Shown here in pieces: positions 1 to 8,758 of a DNA stretch of 64,000 nt (within the stretch, counting starts at the first letter, position 1; each line of letters opens with the position of its first letter). The position numbers and the translations under genes are program-made. The notes beneath the pieces are model-generated. The model saw only the letters and a list, made by a program, of their open reading frames with translations, was not told the origin of the DNA and did no database searches. The stretch comes from JBNKFV01 sp050290265. Its GTDB lineage: Bacteria > Pseudomonadota > Gammaproteobacteria > Pseudomonadales > Cellvibrionaceae. The stretch spans positions 1-64,000 of the forward strand of contig JBNKHI010000013.1 in assembly GCA_050290265.1 (NCBI GenBank), given 5' to 3'.

Positions 1-2044
1 CGGGGAAAGAGGCCTCTAACGAGAACTGCTGAGAGGCACCACGCGTAGCCAACCTACCGCGGTTTAAGGTTGACTGAGACCACCCAAAATTCAGGGTAAA
101 GAGGTTAAACGTATCACCATTCCGATCAATAAAGCCATCGGGGCTATCGATTAATACACTGTCACCAAGTTCAAATGGTGTCAGCAAACCAAAATCTGCC
201 GCATCGTAAGCGAGTACCGAAGACCCATCAACGTTGATCTGCTCGTCATTGGTATCTACGATGCCATCGTTATTAGTATCCAAATATCCAGCTTGCAATG
301 CATTTAGCTGAGCAAGGGTCGAGGTGCTATCAGTCGGATCACCACTAACATAAGAAGTCACTGTAGTAACATTGTTACTAGCATCCTCCCATAAACGCGG
401 ACTACCAACGATTTCTTGCACAGCATAAGCGCCGGTTTCGATCGAGATATTACTGTATCCAAAACCCAGGTTAATGCGCTCAATCTCGGAGATTGGATAA
501 CCAAAATTCAAACTTAGACCATAAGTATTGGTTGAATAGCTGGACACGTTGATCTTGTCATAGTCACGTGCGCGGTAGAACAGGCTGATACCGCGACTGA
601 TACCATCCGGTGTAAAATAAGGATCGGTGTAATTGAAGCTATAGGATGTTTCATAACTACTACGATTGACAGAGAAACCGACTTTTTTACCCGTTCCGAA
701 CCAGTTATCCTGTTGCACACTGGCCCCCAGGACCAAACCAGTACCCTGCGCATAACCCAAGCTTGCACTGATACTGCCAGAGGGTTGCTCTTCTACTTTG
801 TATTCAACATCAATCAGGTCCGAAACACCGGGCACTTCCCGGGTATCTACATTCACTTCTTTAAAGTAACCAAGACGCTCCAAGCGCACCTTTGATTGTT
901 CAATACGAGCATTGGATGCAGACCCGCCTTCCATTTGACGCATCTCTCTACGCAGTACTTCGTCTGATGTTTTTTCGTTACCCGAAAATTCTATCCTGCG
1001 AACGTAAGCGCGCTTACCTGGATTCATAAAAAAGGTAACTTTTACGGTTTTGTCATCTTCGTTAGGCTCTGGATAACCCTGCACTTCTGCGAAAGTATAA
1101 CCGGCATTACCCAAGCGCTGAGACACGTAATCCTGAGACGTAGTCAGCAACAACTGTGAAAACGTCTGCCCTTCCTTAACCAGGATCAGACTGCGCACAA
1201 TATCTTCATCAATGACTAGCTCACCGGCCAAATCTACCTCTGACACGGTATAAACATCCCCTTCAGAGATATTCAACGTGATGTAAACCGACTCTTTATC
1301 AGGGCTGATGGAAACCTGGGTAGAGTCAATTTTGAAATTTAGATAACCGCGATCCAGATAAAATGACTCCAGGCGCTCTAAGTCACCTGACAGTTTTTCC
1401 TTGGAATATTTATCCTTGTTATTTAACCAAGACAACCAGCCACTGGTTTTTAATTCAAACAAATCGAGTAATTCATCATCGTCAAATACTTTATTGCCGA
1501 CAATGTTTACGTGTTTGATTGCAGCAACTTTACCTTCATCAATAGTGATGTTTAATTCAACTTGATTGCGCGGCAACTCCTTAATAGAAGTCTCTACCTT
1601 AGCGCTATAACGACCCTGCGCTACATACTGGCGCTCCAGCTCCTGTCCGAGGCCATTGAGAGTCACCTGCTTAAAAATCTGCCCCTCTGAAAGCCCGTTA
1701 TCTGTCAGCCCCTTCATCAAATCTTCAGTTTTAATCGCCTTGTTACCTTCAAGATTGATTGCACTGATGGCAGGCCGCTCCTTAATCCCAACGACAAGTA
1801 CATTGCCATCGCGGAGCATATTAATATCTGTGAAATACCCTGTTCTGAATAGTGACCGAGTAGCTTCCTGAATATCAACGTCGTCTACTTGCTCGCCGAT
1901 TTGCACTGGTAACGCACTATATACGGTACCAGCCGAAACACGCTGGAGCCCCTCAAGGCGGATATCCTGAACAACAAAACTATCGGCAAATACAGACCAG
2001 GAAAAACTTAAAAGGCAACTCGCAAGTAACAGAAAACGCTTCAT
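1..2044 (-). CDS. bamA: Outer membrane protein assembly factor BamA (C-terminus outside window)
   Basis: BamA is the essential Omp85 protein that folds and inserts beta-barrel proteins into the outer membrane. The reading frame starts at the ATG at 2044 with a signal peptide (MKRFLLLASCLLSFSWSVFA), continues through five POTRA repeats (about residues 25-425) and enters the barrel (NWFGTGKKVGFSVNRSSYET). About 681 codons are present; the end of the barrel lies beyond base 1. It is the last gene of the frr-uppS-cdsA-dxr-rseP-bamA run, 57 bp after rseP. Unusual: the loop aligned by eye with extracellular loop 4 of E. coli BamA is enlarged to about 90 residues (about residues 530-620) and holds an EF-hand-like loop, DTNNDGIVDTND, at residues 589-600. 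Identity is secure; the loop function is unknown. Confidence 0.97.
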   Translation of the reverse strand, partial: MKRFLLLASCLLSFSWSVFADSFVVQDIRLEGLQRVSAGTVYSALPVQIGEQVDDVDIQEATRSLFRTGYFTDINMLRDGNVLVVGIKERPAISAINLEGNKAIKTEDLMKGLTDNGLSEGQIFKQVTLNGLGQELERQYVAQGRYSAKVETSIKELPRNQVELNITIDEGKVAAIKHVNIVGNKVFDDDELLDLFELKTSGWLSWLNNKDKYSKEKLSGDLERLESFYLDRGYLNFKIDSTQVSISPDKESVYITLNISEGDVYTVSEVDLAGELVIDEDIVRSLILVKEGQTFSQLLLTTSQDYVSQRLGNAGYTFAEVQGYPEPNEDDKTVKVTFFMNPGKRAYVRRIEFSGNEKTSDEVLRREMRQMEGGSASNARIEQSKVRLERLGYFKEVNVDTREVPGVSDLIDVEYKVEEQPSGSISASLGYAQGTGLVLGASVQQDNWFGTGKKVGFSVNRSSYETSYSFNYTDPYFTPDGISRGISLFYRARDYDKINVSSYSTNTYGLSLNFGYPISEIERINLGFGYSNISIETGAYAVQEIVGSPRLWEDASNNVTTVTSYVSGDPTDSTSTLAQLNALQAGYLDTNNDGIVDTNDEQINVDGSSVLAYDAADFGLLTPFELGDSVLIDSPDGFIDRNGDTFNLFTLNFGWSQSTLNRGRLATRGASQQFSLEASFP

Positions 2045-2101
2045 AGGGTTCTTATCTAACTTGTTATCGAAATACGGAAACTTACATCTGTGGAAGGCAA
2101 A

Positions 2102-3448
2102 TTACAGACGGGTTATATCATTAAACAGGGCCAGCAACATCAGCCCAGCTACTAAAAACAGACCGACTTGATAGCCAACCATCTGTATGCGCTCTGGAAC
2201 AGGACTGCCTTTTACTGCTTCAATCAAGTAATACATTAAATGGCCGCCGTCGAGCACGGGTATTGGAAGCAAATTGAAAACTCCCAAGCTAACACTTAGC
2301 AACGCCAGAAAACCAACGTAATATGTCCAGCCAGCCTCTGCTGAAGCGCCAGCAACTTTAGCAATCGTAATGGGGCCACTCAAGTTTTTCGTAGATATTT
2401 GACCAACAATAAGCTTTTTGACTGAAATAAGTACAAACTCAGCCGTTTCCCAGGTCTTTTGAGTCGCTTTTACAAAAGCTCCCGCGAGTGTGTAATGAAA
2501 CTCTCGCAGATACTCTTCTGGCCATTCAGGTATTACCGGACTAACGCCAACCTGGCCAATGGTAACGCCATCTTCGGCAATAACAGCTTTTGGTGTGAGG
2601 TTAATATAGATTTGCTCAGAATCTCGCAACACCTCGACAGTCATGGCCTTTTCAGGACGAGCGCGAACATAATCAACCCACTTCTTCCAGGTTGGCATGG
2701 GTTTACCATCAGCGGCCAAGATTTTGTCCCCCACCTGCAGTCCAGCTTCTGCGGCGGCACTGTCAGGCATGACTTTCGACAGAGTGACATCGATAACCGG
2801 CCGATAAAGCGTCAAGCCCAACCCTTCAATTGGATCTGGCTCACCTTCACCACGCAGCCAGTTATCCAGTACTGCCTGTGATTCGTATTGCAATGTAGAT
2901 TGCGGATATTTAACAGTAAAAGAAATCTCTCCGGACTCTCCCAGGCGCTTCAACAGTTGCTGATTAAGTAATTGCCACGTTGGCGTCGCCACGCCATCTA
3001 CGGCAATTATCTCCTGTCCTTTTTCCAATCCAGCCGCAGCAGCAACACTGCCGGGCTTGACGTCAGCCACAATGGGTACCGCATCTTTTCCACCTGGCAG
3101 CAACATGACCCAAAATAACAACACCGCAAGAATAAAGTTAGCGACGGGTCCAGCAGCAACCACCGCCATGCGCTGCCATACGGACTTGCGGGAAAACGCG
3201 TACGGTAGGTCTTCAGGCGCAACTGGCCCTTCTCTCTCATCGACCATTTTTACATAGCCACCCAGAGGAATCGCTGCGAGGGCAAATTCGGTACCTTTTT
3301 TATCGGTCCAGCTCCAAAAAGGCTTACCAAAACCCACCGAAAAACGTAGTACCTTGACCCCGGCGCGTCGGGCCACATAAAAATGACCGAACTCATGAAA
3401 GGTGACCAACACACCCAGCGCCAAAAGAAACCACAAAATTGTTAACAT
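2102..3448 (-). CDS. rseP: RIP metalloprotease RseP (site-2 protease)
   Basis: Inner-membrane zinc metalloprotease that performs the second, intramembrane cut of the anti-sigma factor RseA, releasing sigma-E under envelope stress. The 448-residue product has HEFGH at residues 19-23 in the first transmembrane segment (zinc ligands plus catalytic Glu), two central PDZ domains (about 115-185 and 205-295), and the C-terminal LDGGHL motif carrying the third zinc ligand. Length matches the family (E. coli 450). Its place between dxr and bamA is the conserved gammaproteobacterial order. The ATG at 3448 gives MLTILWFLLALGVL directly as the first membrane segment, which supports this start. Confidence 0.97.
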   Translation of the reverse strand: MLTILWFLLALGVLVTFHEFGHFYVARRAGVKVLRFSVGFGKPFWSWTDKKGTEFALAAIPLGGYVKMVDEREGPVAPEDLPYAFSRKSVWQRMAVVAAGPVANFILAVLLFWVMLLPGGKDAVPIVADVKPGSVAAAAGLEKGQEIIAVDGVATPTWQLLNQQLLKRLGESGEISFTVKYPQSTLQYESQAVLDNWLRGEGEPDPIEGLGLTLYRPVIDVTLSKVMPDSAAAEAGLQVGDKILAADGKPMPTWKKWVDYVRARPEKAMTVEVLRDSEQIYINLTPKAVIAEDGVTIGQVGVSPVIPEWPEEYLREFHYTLAGAFVKATQKTWETAEFVLISVKKLIVGQISTKNLSGPITIAKVAGASAEAGWTYYVGFLALLSVSLGVFNLLPIPVLDGGHLMYYLIEAVKGSPVPERIQMVGYQVGLFLVAGLMLLALFNDITRL

Positions 3449-3491
3449 ACTGCTTTATTCCTACTTTTCTTTACAAGAGCCGAGACGCTTA

Positions 3492-4661
3492 TCATACCAA
3501 TGTTTTGATTTGCTCGCCGACAAGCTGCCGGGCTTCAAAATCCGCGTTTTGGACATCGTCCAGGGTGCTAGGTTCAAACACTTTCACTTTTTGCATTGTC
3601 CTGTCGAGCGCTTTGTAAATATCGGTAAATCGAATCTGACCGTTCAAGAAAGCATCGACAGCGACCTCATTGGCAGCATTCGCGCTAGCGGCGGCGGTAC
3701 CGCCAGCTTTGGCAGCATCAATCGCAAGCGCCAGGCATGGAAAACGCTCAAAATCCGGCATTTCAAAATCTAAGCGCCCGGCAGCCAATAAATCAAGGCT
3801 TGATACGCCTGAGGCAATCCGTTCCGGCCAGGCCAGGGCATGAGCTATCGGTGTGCGCATATCAGGGTTGCCCATTTGCGCCAACACAGAACCATCCACA
3901 TACTCAACCATGGAATGAATAATACTTTGCGGATGAATGACGACTTCAATTTGATCCGGCCGAGCGTCAAACAGCCAGCAAGCTTCGACAAATTCCAGCC
4001 CTTTATTCATCATAGTGGCAGAGTCGACCGAGATTTTTTGCCCCATAGACCAATTGGGATGTGCGCATGCCTGTGCAGGAGTAACACTGCATAACTCGGA
4101 TACCGGCGTGTTTCTGAACGGCCCTCCCGAACCTGTCAGAAGGATCTTGCGGACGCCAGCACCGCGCATGGAAGGCTCATTGTCAGGCAAACATTGAAAA
4201 ATTGCATTATGCTCACTGTCGATAGGGAGCAACATGGAGCCTGACTCAGCAACCGCGGCCATAAATAAGCCTCCCGCCATGACCAGAGCCTCTTTATTTG
4301 CCAGTAGCACTTTTTTTCCAGCTCTGACCGCCGCTAGCGTCGGTGCCAAACCTGCTGCACCCACAATCGCAGCCATAACCGTATCCGCTTCAGCGGCAAC
4401 CAAACATAAAGCGTCCGGCCCAGCCAGCAGCTCGGTACTGCAGCCTGCAGCCAACAGCTGCGCCTGCATGCCCTGTGCATCAGTATTACTTGCCAATACA
4501 GCATAACGGGGCTCGTATTGTAAACATAACTGAAACAGCTTCTCAGCGCTGGTATTGGCGGTTAGAGCGTAAATTCTATAACGTTCGGGATGACGACTCA
4601 GCACATCCAGAGTACTTAAGCCAATAGACCCAGTAGCCCCAAGAATAGTTACGTTCTGCAT
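3492..4661 (-). CDS. dxr: 1-deoxy-D-xylulose 5-phosphate reductoisomerase
   Basis: Catalyses the NADPH-dependent conversion of 1-deoxy-D-xylulose 5-phosphate to 2-C-methyl-D-erythritol 4-phosphate, the committed step of the MEP isoprenoid pathway. Visible motifs are the N-terminal nucleotide-binding GATGSIG, LLANKEALVMAG, the metal/substrate region DSEHNAIFQCL, and HPQSIIHSMVEY. I chose the ATG at 4661 (MQNVTILG, 389 residues): AAGG lies 11 nt upstream, whereas an in-frame GTG at 4673 would overlap that same AAGG. The gene lies between cdsA and rseP, so polyprenol precursor supply (Dxr, UppS) is grouped with phospholipid and outer-membrane assembly functions. Confidence 0.96.
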   Translation of the reverse strand: MQNVTILGATGSIGLSTLDVLSRHPERYRIYALTANTSAEKLFQLCLQYEPRYAVLASNTDAQGMQAQLLAAGCSTELLAGPDALCLVAAEADTVMAAIVGAAGLAPTLAAVRAGKKVLLANKEALVMAGGLFMAAVAESGSMLLPIDSEHNAIFQCLPDNEPSMRGAGVRKILLTGSGGPFRNTPVSELCSVTPAQACAHPNWSMGQKISVDSATMMNKGLEFVEACWLFDARPDQIEVVIHPQSIIHSMVEYVDGSVLAQMGNPDMRTPIAHALAWPERIASGVSSLDLLAAGRLDFEMPDFERFPCLALAIDAAKAGGTAAASANAANEVAVDAFLNGQIRFTDIYKALDRTMQKVKVFEPSTLDDVQNADFEARQLVGEQIKTLV

Positions 4662-4694
4662 GAATATCGGCACCTTAAGGAATAATAAGCCAAA

Positions 4695-5537
4695 TCAACC
4701 AGCAAGCGTCCAGCCGGACGCCAACACAGCTAAAGCAAAAACTGGGGCACAGGCCGTCAGACTGTCAACGCGATCCATCACTCCACCATGACCCGGCAAA
4801 AGCTGGCTGCTGTCTTTGATGCCTCGCTCACGCTTTACCATGCTCTCAAGCAAATCTCCGAGCACGGAGGCCAGACTGGCAGGGATAATCATAGCCAACA
4901 TCTGCCACCAAATCGCTCCGGAAACCCAGCTCAACAACAACGCAAAACAAACACAGCCCGCAAGGCCGCCCCAGAATCCCTCCCAGGACTTTCCAGGGCT
5001 CACTTGCAACGCCAACTTGCGACGCCCGAAAGCTTTACCAGAAAAATACGCGCCAATGTCGGCAATAACCACAATGGCCACAACAATGACAATCACCCAT
5101 GCGCCATCGACCTGCTCACGCAAATAAGCCATTGCCGTCCACGTTGGCACCAGAACAAAGATCCCCATTAACAAGCGAACCCAGCGACTCCCCCAGAGCA
5201 AAGCGCTACTTGGGTATCCCTGTACCCAAAGAAGTGCAATCGCCCACCAGAAGCAACCGCTCAACAAGATGCTTTTCACAACCGCCTGATCAAGAGACGC
5301 GTCAATCTGATAGCCCTGTGCGAAAAAGCCTCCGCCTAGCGCCAGCGCGCTGATAAACACAGCATAAGCCACCCGGGCTGCTTGATGAGTAAAACCAGCA
5401 AGATTGCCCCATTCCCAAGCAGCAACGGCGAGAACAATGGCAATAAACAATTTAAAGAGAAATACTGGAAGGAAGAACAAGGCAGCGATAAAGCCAGCCG
5501 CCATAATGCATGCACTAACAATACGCTGTTTAAGCAC
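4695..5537 (-). CDS. cdsA: Phosphatidate cytidylyltransferase CdsA
   Basis: Integral membrane enzyme that makes CDP-diacylglycerol from phosphatidic acid and CTP, the branch point of phospholipid synthesis. The sequence has several hydrophobic segments and the CdsA signature near the C-terminus (SVLGDLLESMVKRERGIKDS, then LLPGHGGVMDRVDS). I start it at the GTG at 5537 (VLKQRIVSACIM, 280 residues, close to E. coli CdsA), which overlaps the uppS stop by 8 nt and has GGAG 9 nt upstream. A longer frame open to 5594 would lie inside uppS and adds no membrane sequence. The overlap implies translational coupling to uppS. Confidence 0.95.
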   Translation of the reverse strand: MLKQRIVSACIMAAGFIAALFFLPVFLFKLFIAIVLAVAAWEWGNLAGFTHQAARVAYAVFISALALGGGFFAQGYQIDASLDQAVVKSILLSGCFWWAIALLWVQGYPSSALLWGSRWVRLLMGIFVLVPTWTAMAYLREQVDGAWVIVIVVAIVVIADIGAYFSGKAFGRRKLALQVSPGKSWEGFWGGLAGCVCFALLLSWVSGAIWWQMLAMIIPASLASVLGDLLESMVKRERGIKDSSQLLPGHGGVMDRVDSLTACAPVFALAVLASGWTLAG

Positions 5538-6264
5538 TTTCAAGAGCTCCGGTAACCTGCTCACCGGTGCGCCCAAAACGACGCTGCCGTGCATAAAAGT
5601 TTTGCACAGCTTGATTTAGACATTCAGCATCAAAATCTGGCCAATAAGTATCGGTAAAATAAAGTTCAGCATAAGCACTTTGCCATAACAAAAAGTTACT
5701 GATACGACATTCTCCCCCAGTGCGAATCAATAGATCCAACGGAGGAAACTCTGCCAGAGCAACTTGCTCAGCGAAAACATCTTCAGTGATATCGCTTGGC
5801 AACAATTCACCTGCAGCCACTCTTTCTGCCAGCACTTTCGCCGCATTAGCGATATCCCACTGCCCGCCATAATCTGCGGCAATCACCAAAGTTCTGTGAC
5901 CATCGCTGGCAATCTTCTCAGCGTCTTCAATAGTTTTCAGGAGGGATTTGGAAAAACGAGCACGATTACCAACAACTCGCAGGCACACGCCCTGATCTCG
6001 TAGCTTTTTAGCTTCCTTACGTAAGTAACTTTGAAACAACGTCATCAAAGCACTTACTTCTTTCGCTGGTCGTCGCCAGTTCTCGCTACTAAAAGCAAAC
6101 AGCGTCAAAACCTGAACGTTATGTTCGGCACAAGCTTCCATCACCGTACGTATCGTTTCAACGCCGGCTTTATGACCGGCAATGCCAGGCTGACCTTTAC
6201 GTTTTGCCCACCGATTATTACCATCCATAATAATGGCAATATGTCGTAGCGTATTATCTGTCAT
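5530..6264 (-). CDS. uppS: Undecaprenyl diphosphate synthase
   Basis: Cytoplasmic cis-prenyltransferase that condenses isopentenyl diphosphate with farnesyl diphosphate to give C55 undecaprenyl diphosphate, the lipid carrier for peptidoglycan and O-antigen. The 244-residue product shows the catalytic Asp in HIAIIMDGNNRWAK (residues 8-21), the FAFSSENW motif and the C-terminal RTGGECRISNFLLWQSAYAE diphosphate-binding signature. Length is normal for the family. It lies downstream of frr and overlaps cdsA. Confidence 0.97.
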   Translation of the reverse strand: MTDNTLRHIAIIMDGNNRWAKRKGQPGIAGHKAGVETIRTVMEACAEHNVQVLTLFAFSSENWRRPAKEVSALMTLFQSYLRKEAKKLRDQGVCLRVVGNRARFSKSLLKTIEDAEKIASDGHRTLVIAADYGGQWDIANAAKVLAERVAAGELLPSDITEDVFAEQVALAEFPPLDLLIRTGGECRISNFLLWQSAYAELYFTDTYWPDFDAECLNQAVQNFYARQRRFGRTGEQVTGALESA

Positions 6265-6309
6265 TATATTATCAGCGCCATGGGTTATAACTGCGCAGCC
6301 TGGACCGCT

Positions 6310-6867
6310 CTATATTTCCATCAAATCTTTTTCTTTCGCTGCCAACGCCTTTTCAACTTCAGCAACATATTTGTCAGTAATCTTTTGTATGGCATCGGCC
6401 TCGCGACGCTCATCATCTTCACTGATCTCTTTCGCTTTTTGTAACTCTTTTATATCTGCCAAAGCGTCACGACGTACATTTCGGATAGAAATTCTCGCTG
6501 ATTCAGCTTCATTGCGCGCCTGTTTGATATAGTTTTTGCGCGTTTCTTCAGTGAGTGCTGGCATTGGCAAGCGGATTAATTCACCCGTAGTAGAAGGGTT
6601 TAAGCCCAGATCAGATTTCATGATGGCTTTTTCAATTTCCGGCACCAACTGCTTTTCCCAAGCGCTGATGGACAGTGTACGAGCATCCATAACCGACACG
6701 TTAGCCACTTGATTTAAGGGGGTATCAGCACCGTAGTATTTCACCATAATGCCATCCAAGATGCTTGGGTGGGCACGGCCTGTACGGATTTTGTTAAAGT
6801 GACTACCCAGCGCCTCAATACTCTTAGTCATGCGCTGCTCAGTTTCTTTCTTAATTTCATTTAGCAT
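6310..6867 (-). CDS. frr: Ribosome recycling factor
   Basis: RRF splits post-termination ribosomes together with EF-G. The 185-residue product has the family's coiled-coil N-terminus (MLNEIKKETEQRMTKSIEAL), the conserved KIRTGRAHPSILDGI segment and the C-terminal helices (DIKELQKAKEISEDDERR). The start codon overlaps the end of pyrH (ATG at 6867, pyrH stop ending at 6857), which suggests translational coupling. It belongs to the rpsB-tsf-pyrH-frr translation block. Confidence 0.98.
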   Translation of the reverse strand: MLNEIKKETEQRMTKSIEALGSHFNKIRTGRAHPSILDGIMVKYYGADTPLNQVANVSVMDARTLSISAWEKQLVPEIEKAIMKSDLGLNPSTTGELIRLPMPALTEETRKNYIKQARNEAESARISIRNVRRDALADIKELQKAKEISEDDERREADAIQKITDKYVAEVEKALAAKEKDLMEI

Positions 6868-7600
6868 CTTTTTTGCCCTCTTCGATCAGGGTTCCTTCGT
6901 CACCCCCAACCACGATATTTAACAACGCGCCAGGCTTATTCATTTTGAAAACCCTGACTGGCATATCTTGTTCGCGGCACAAACAAATGGCCGTCAAATC
7001 CATTACGCCGAGTTTACGCTCCAGCGCCTCATCATAAGTCAATCGATCATACTTCGTCGCGGTAGGATCTTTTACCGGATCAGCAGTATAAACACCGTCA
7101 ACTTTTGTCGCCTTCAAAACCAGCTCAGCTTCGACTTCGATACCGCGTAAACAGGCGGCAGAATCAGTAGTAAAGAAAGGATTGCCAGTACCGGCAGAAA
7201 AAATAACAACTTCGCCAGCTTCAAGAAAGCGAATAGCCCGGCGACGATCGTAATGCTCCACTACCCCGCTCATTGGTATCGCAGACATTACCCGACAAGA
7301 GATATTCGAGCGCTCCAGCGCATCGCGCATCGCCAAGGCATTCATCACGGTAGCCAACATGCCCATGTGGTCACCGGTAACCCGATCCAACCCAGCGGCA
7401 TTCAGCGCAGCCCCTCGGAACAAATTGCCGCCACCAATGACCAAACCAATCTGAACACCTATACCAACAAGCTGGCCAATTTCCAGTGCCATCTTATCCA
7501 GCACTTTAGGGTCAATACCAAACCCTTCTTCACCCATTAGCTGCTCGCCACTGAGTTTTAACAGAATGCGTTTGTATTTTTTATCTCGGGGTGATGGCAT
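6857..7600 (-). CDS. pyrH: UMP kinase
   Basis: Bacterial-type UMP kinase (amino acid kinase fold, unrelated to eukaryotic UMP/CMP kinase), which phosphorylates UMP to UDP with ATP. The 247-residue product has the N-terminal KRILLKLSGEQLMG, the phosphate-binding GLVIGGGNLFRG, the uridine-binding DHMGMLATVMNALAMRDAL and the ATP-site segment KVDGVYTADPVKDPTA. It is separated from tsf by about 120 bp containing a strong hairpin, so part of its transcription may come from read-through, part from its own promoter. Confidence 0.98.
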   Translation of the reverse strand: MPSPRDKKYKRILLKLSGEQLMGEEGFGIDPKVLDKMALEIGQLVGIGVQIGLVIGGGNLFRGAALNAAGLDRVTGDHMGMLATVMNALAMRDALERSNISCRVMSAIPMSGVVEHYDRRRAIRFLEAGEVVIFSAGTGNPFFTTDSAACLRGIEVEAELVLKATKVDGVYTADPVKDPTATKYDRLTYDEALERKLGVMDLTAICLCREQDMPVRVFKMNKPGALLNIVVGGDEGTLIEEGKKDAK

Positions 7601-7646
7601 GCATTGATCTCCGCAGGCTCAAAAAGAATTGACGAAGTTTAACAAT

Positions 7647-7675
7647 ATAAAGGGGAGTACGCGACTCCCCTTTAT
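7647..7675 (-). terminator. Hairpin between tsf and pyrH
   Basis: Perfect 12-bp inverted repeat (ATAAAGGGGAGT, 5-nt spacer, ACTCCCCTTTAT) between tsf and pyrH. On the minus strand it is followed only by a poor T run (ATTGTTAAAC), so it looks like a leaky terminator or RNA-stabilising hairpin that could lower pyrH-frr expression relative to rpsB-tsf. The structure is seen; the function is inferred. Confidence 0.6.
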
Positions 7676-7723
7676 GGACACCCACAGCACCCCTCTAAAG
7701 GCATGCTCAGGCAATAGACAGAC

Positions 7724-8589
7724 TTATTTAGAAGCGCTAACTTGCGCAGCCACTTCAGCAGCGAAATCTACTTCTTCTTTCTCGATCCCTTCGCCAACAG
7801 CATAGCGAACAAAGCCTACCACTTCAGCGCCAGCGTCTTTTGCCAACTGACCCACTGTAACATCAGGGTTTTTCACAAACGGCTGCTGAGTCAAGCTATT
7901 TTCTTTTAAGAANNNNNNNNNNCCATCATTTTCTCAACAATGGCTTCCGGCTTGCCTTCCATATCGGGCTGAGCCTTGATAATTTCCTTCTCTTTAGCAA
8001 CACGCTCTTCTGACATATCTTCAGGCTTAGTAACCTGAGGATTGACCGCCGCTACGTGCATAGCGATGTCTTTAGCCAACTCAACCGAACCCGCTTTCAA
8101 TTCAACGATTGTTGCAATACGGTTGTTAGAGTGGACATAAGCACCCACAACACCCGCGCTCGCCTCAACTATTTCCAAACGTCGAACGCCAATATTTTCA
8201 CCAATCTTCTGTACCAACGCTTCACGCGCTGACTCCAGTTCACCAGCCATCAAAGCCGCAACATCAGTTTGCTTCTCGGCAAAAGCCTTATCCACAACAG
8301 TGCTTACAAAAGCTAAAAAGCCAGCATCACGGGCTGCAAAGTCTGTTTCACTATTCACTTCAACAACCACACCATAACTGCCGTCATCGGCAACTTTAGT
8401 GGCAACAACACCGTCTGCAGCAGTTCGATCTGCCTTTTTCGCAGCCTTCAGGCCGCTGGCCTTACGCAGGTTTTCAATTGCCAAATCGATATTGCCTTCA
8501 GCATCGCTAAGTGCTCTTTTACATTCCATCATGCCGAGACCGGTACGCTCGCGCAGTTCTTTTACCAAAGAAGCAGAAATAGCCGCCAT
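7724..8589 (-). CDS. tsf: Elongation factor Ts (interrupted by an assembly gap)
   Basis: EF-Ts is the guanine nucleotide exchange factor for EF-Tu. The N-terminal part starts at the ATG at 8589 (MAAISASLVKELRERTGLGM) with the TDFAARD segment, and the C-terminal part ends at the stop at 7724-7726 (VDFAAEVAAQVSASK). The two parts are in different frames only because 10 N stand at 7913-7922. The coding sequence before the gap ends VEKMM plus G and resumes FLKENSLTQQPF; the family consensus there is MMEGRMKKFLKE, which needs 17 nt. With 17 nt the gene is one intact frame of 290 codons. It should be annotated as intact across a gap, not as a frameshifted pseudogene. Confidence 0.95.
7913..7922. 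other. Assembly gap (10 N) inside tsf
   Basis: Ten unresolved bases. The flanking tsf frames are out of register by a gap of 10 and become continuous with a gap of 17 (10+7), so the N run is a placeholder of the wrong length. The missing bases probably encode part of E-G-R-M-K-K. Confidence 0.9.
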
Positions 8590-8631
8590 GACTGTATCCT
8601 CTATCTCAAATTTAAAATATTCGGGTTGATT

Positions 8632-8660
8632 GACAAAAGGGGCCTTATGCCCCTTTTGTC
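8632..8660 (-). terminator. Hairpin between rpsB and tsf
   Basis: Perfect 12-bp inverted repeat (GACAAAAGGGGC, 5-nt loop, GCCCCTTTTGTC) in the rpsB-tsf spacer. On the minus strand it ends in TTTTGTCAATC, a weak T run. E. coli also has a partial terminator between rpsB and tsf, so an attenuating role is plausible; this is inference. Confidence 0.6.
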
Positions 8661-8758
8661 GACGTAACTCTACTGGCCAATATTCAGGCTGCACCTTGTG
8701 CAGCCGAACCGCCCAACTCAATGGTCAAGCGTAAACATGCCAGTTTGATGACAAGCAC

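Noticed and set aside
2459..2881. Plus-strand ORF of 140 codons inside rseP
   Set aside because: Antisense to the conserved PDZ region of rseP, with no family resemblance.
7724..8589. tsf as a frameshifted pseudogene
   Set aside because: The frame change coincides exactly with the N run and disappears with a family-predicted gap of 17 nt.
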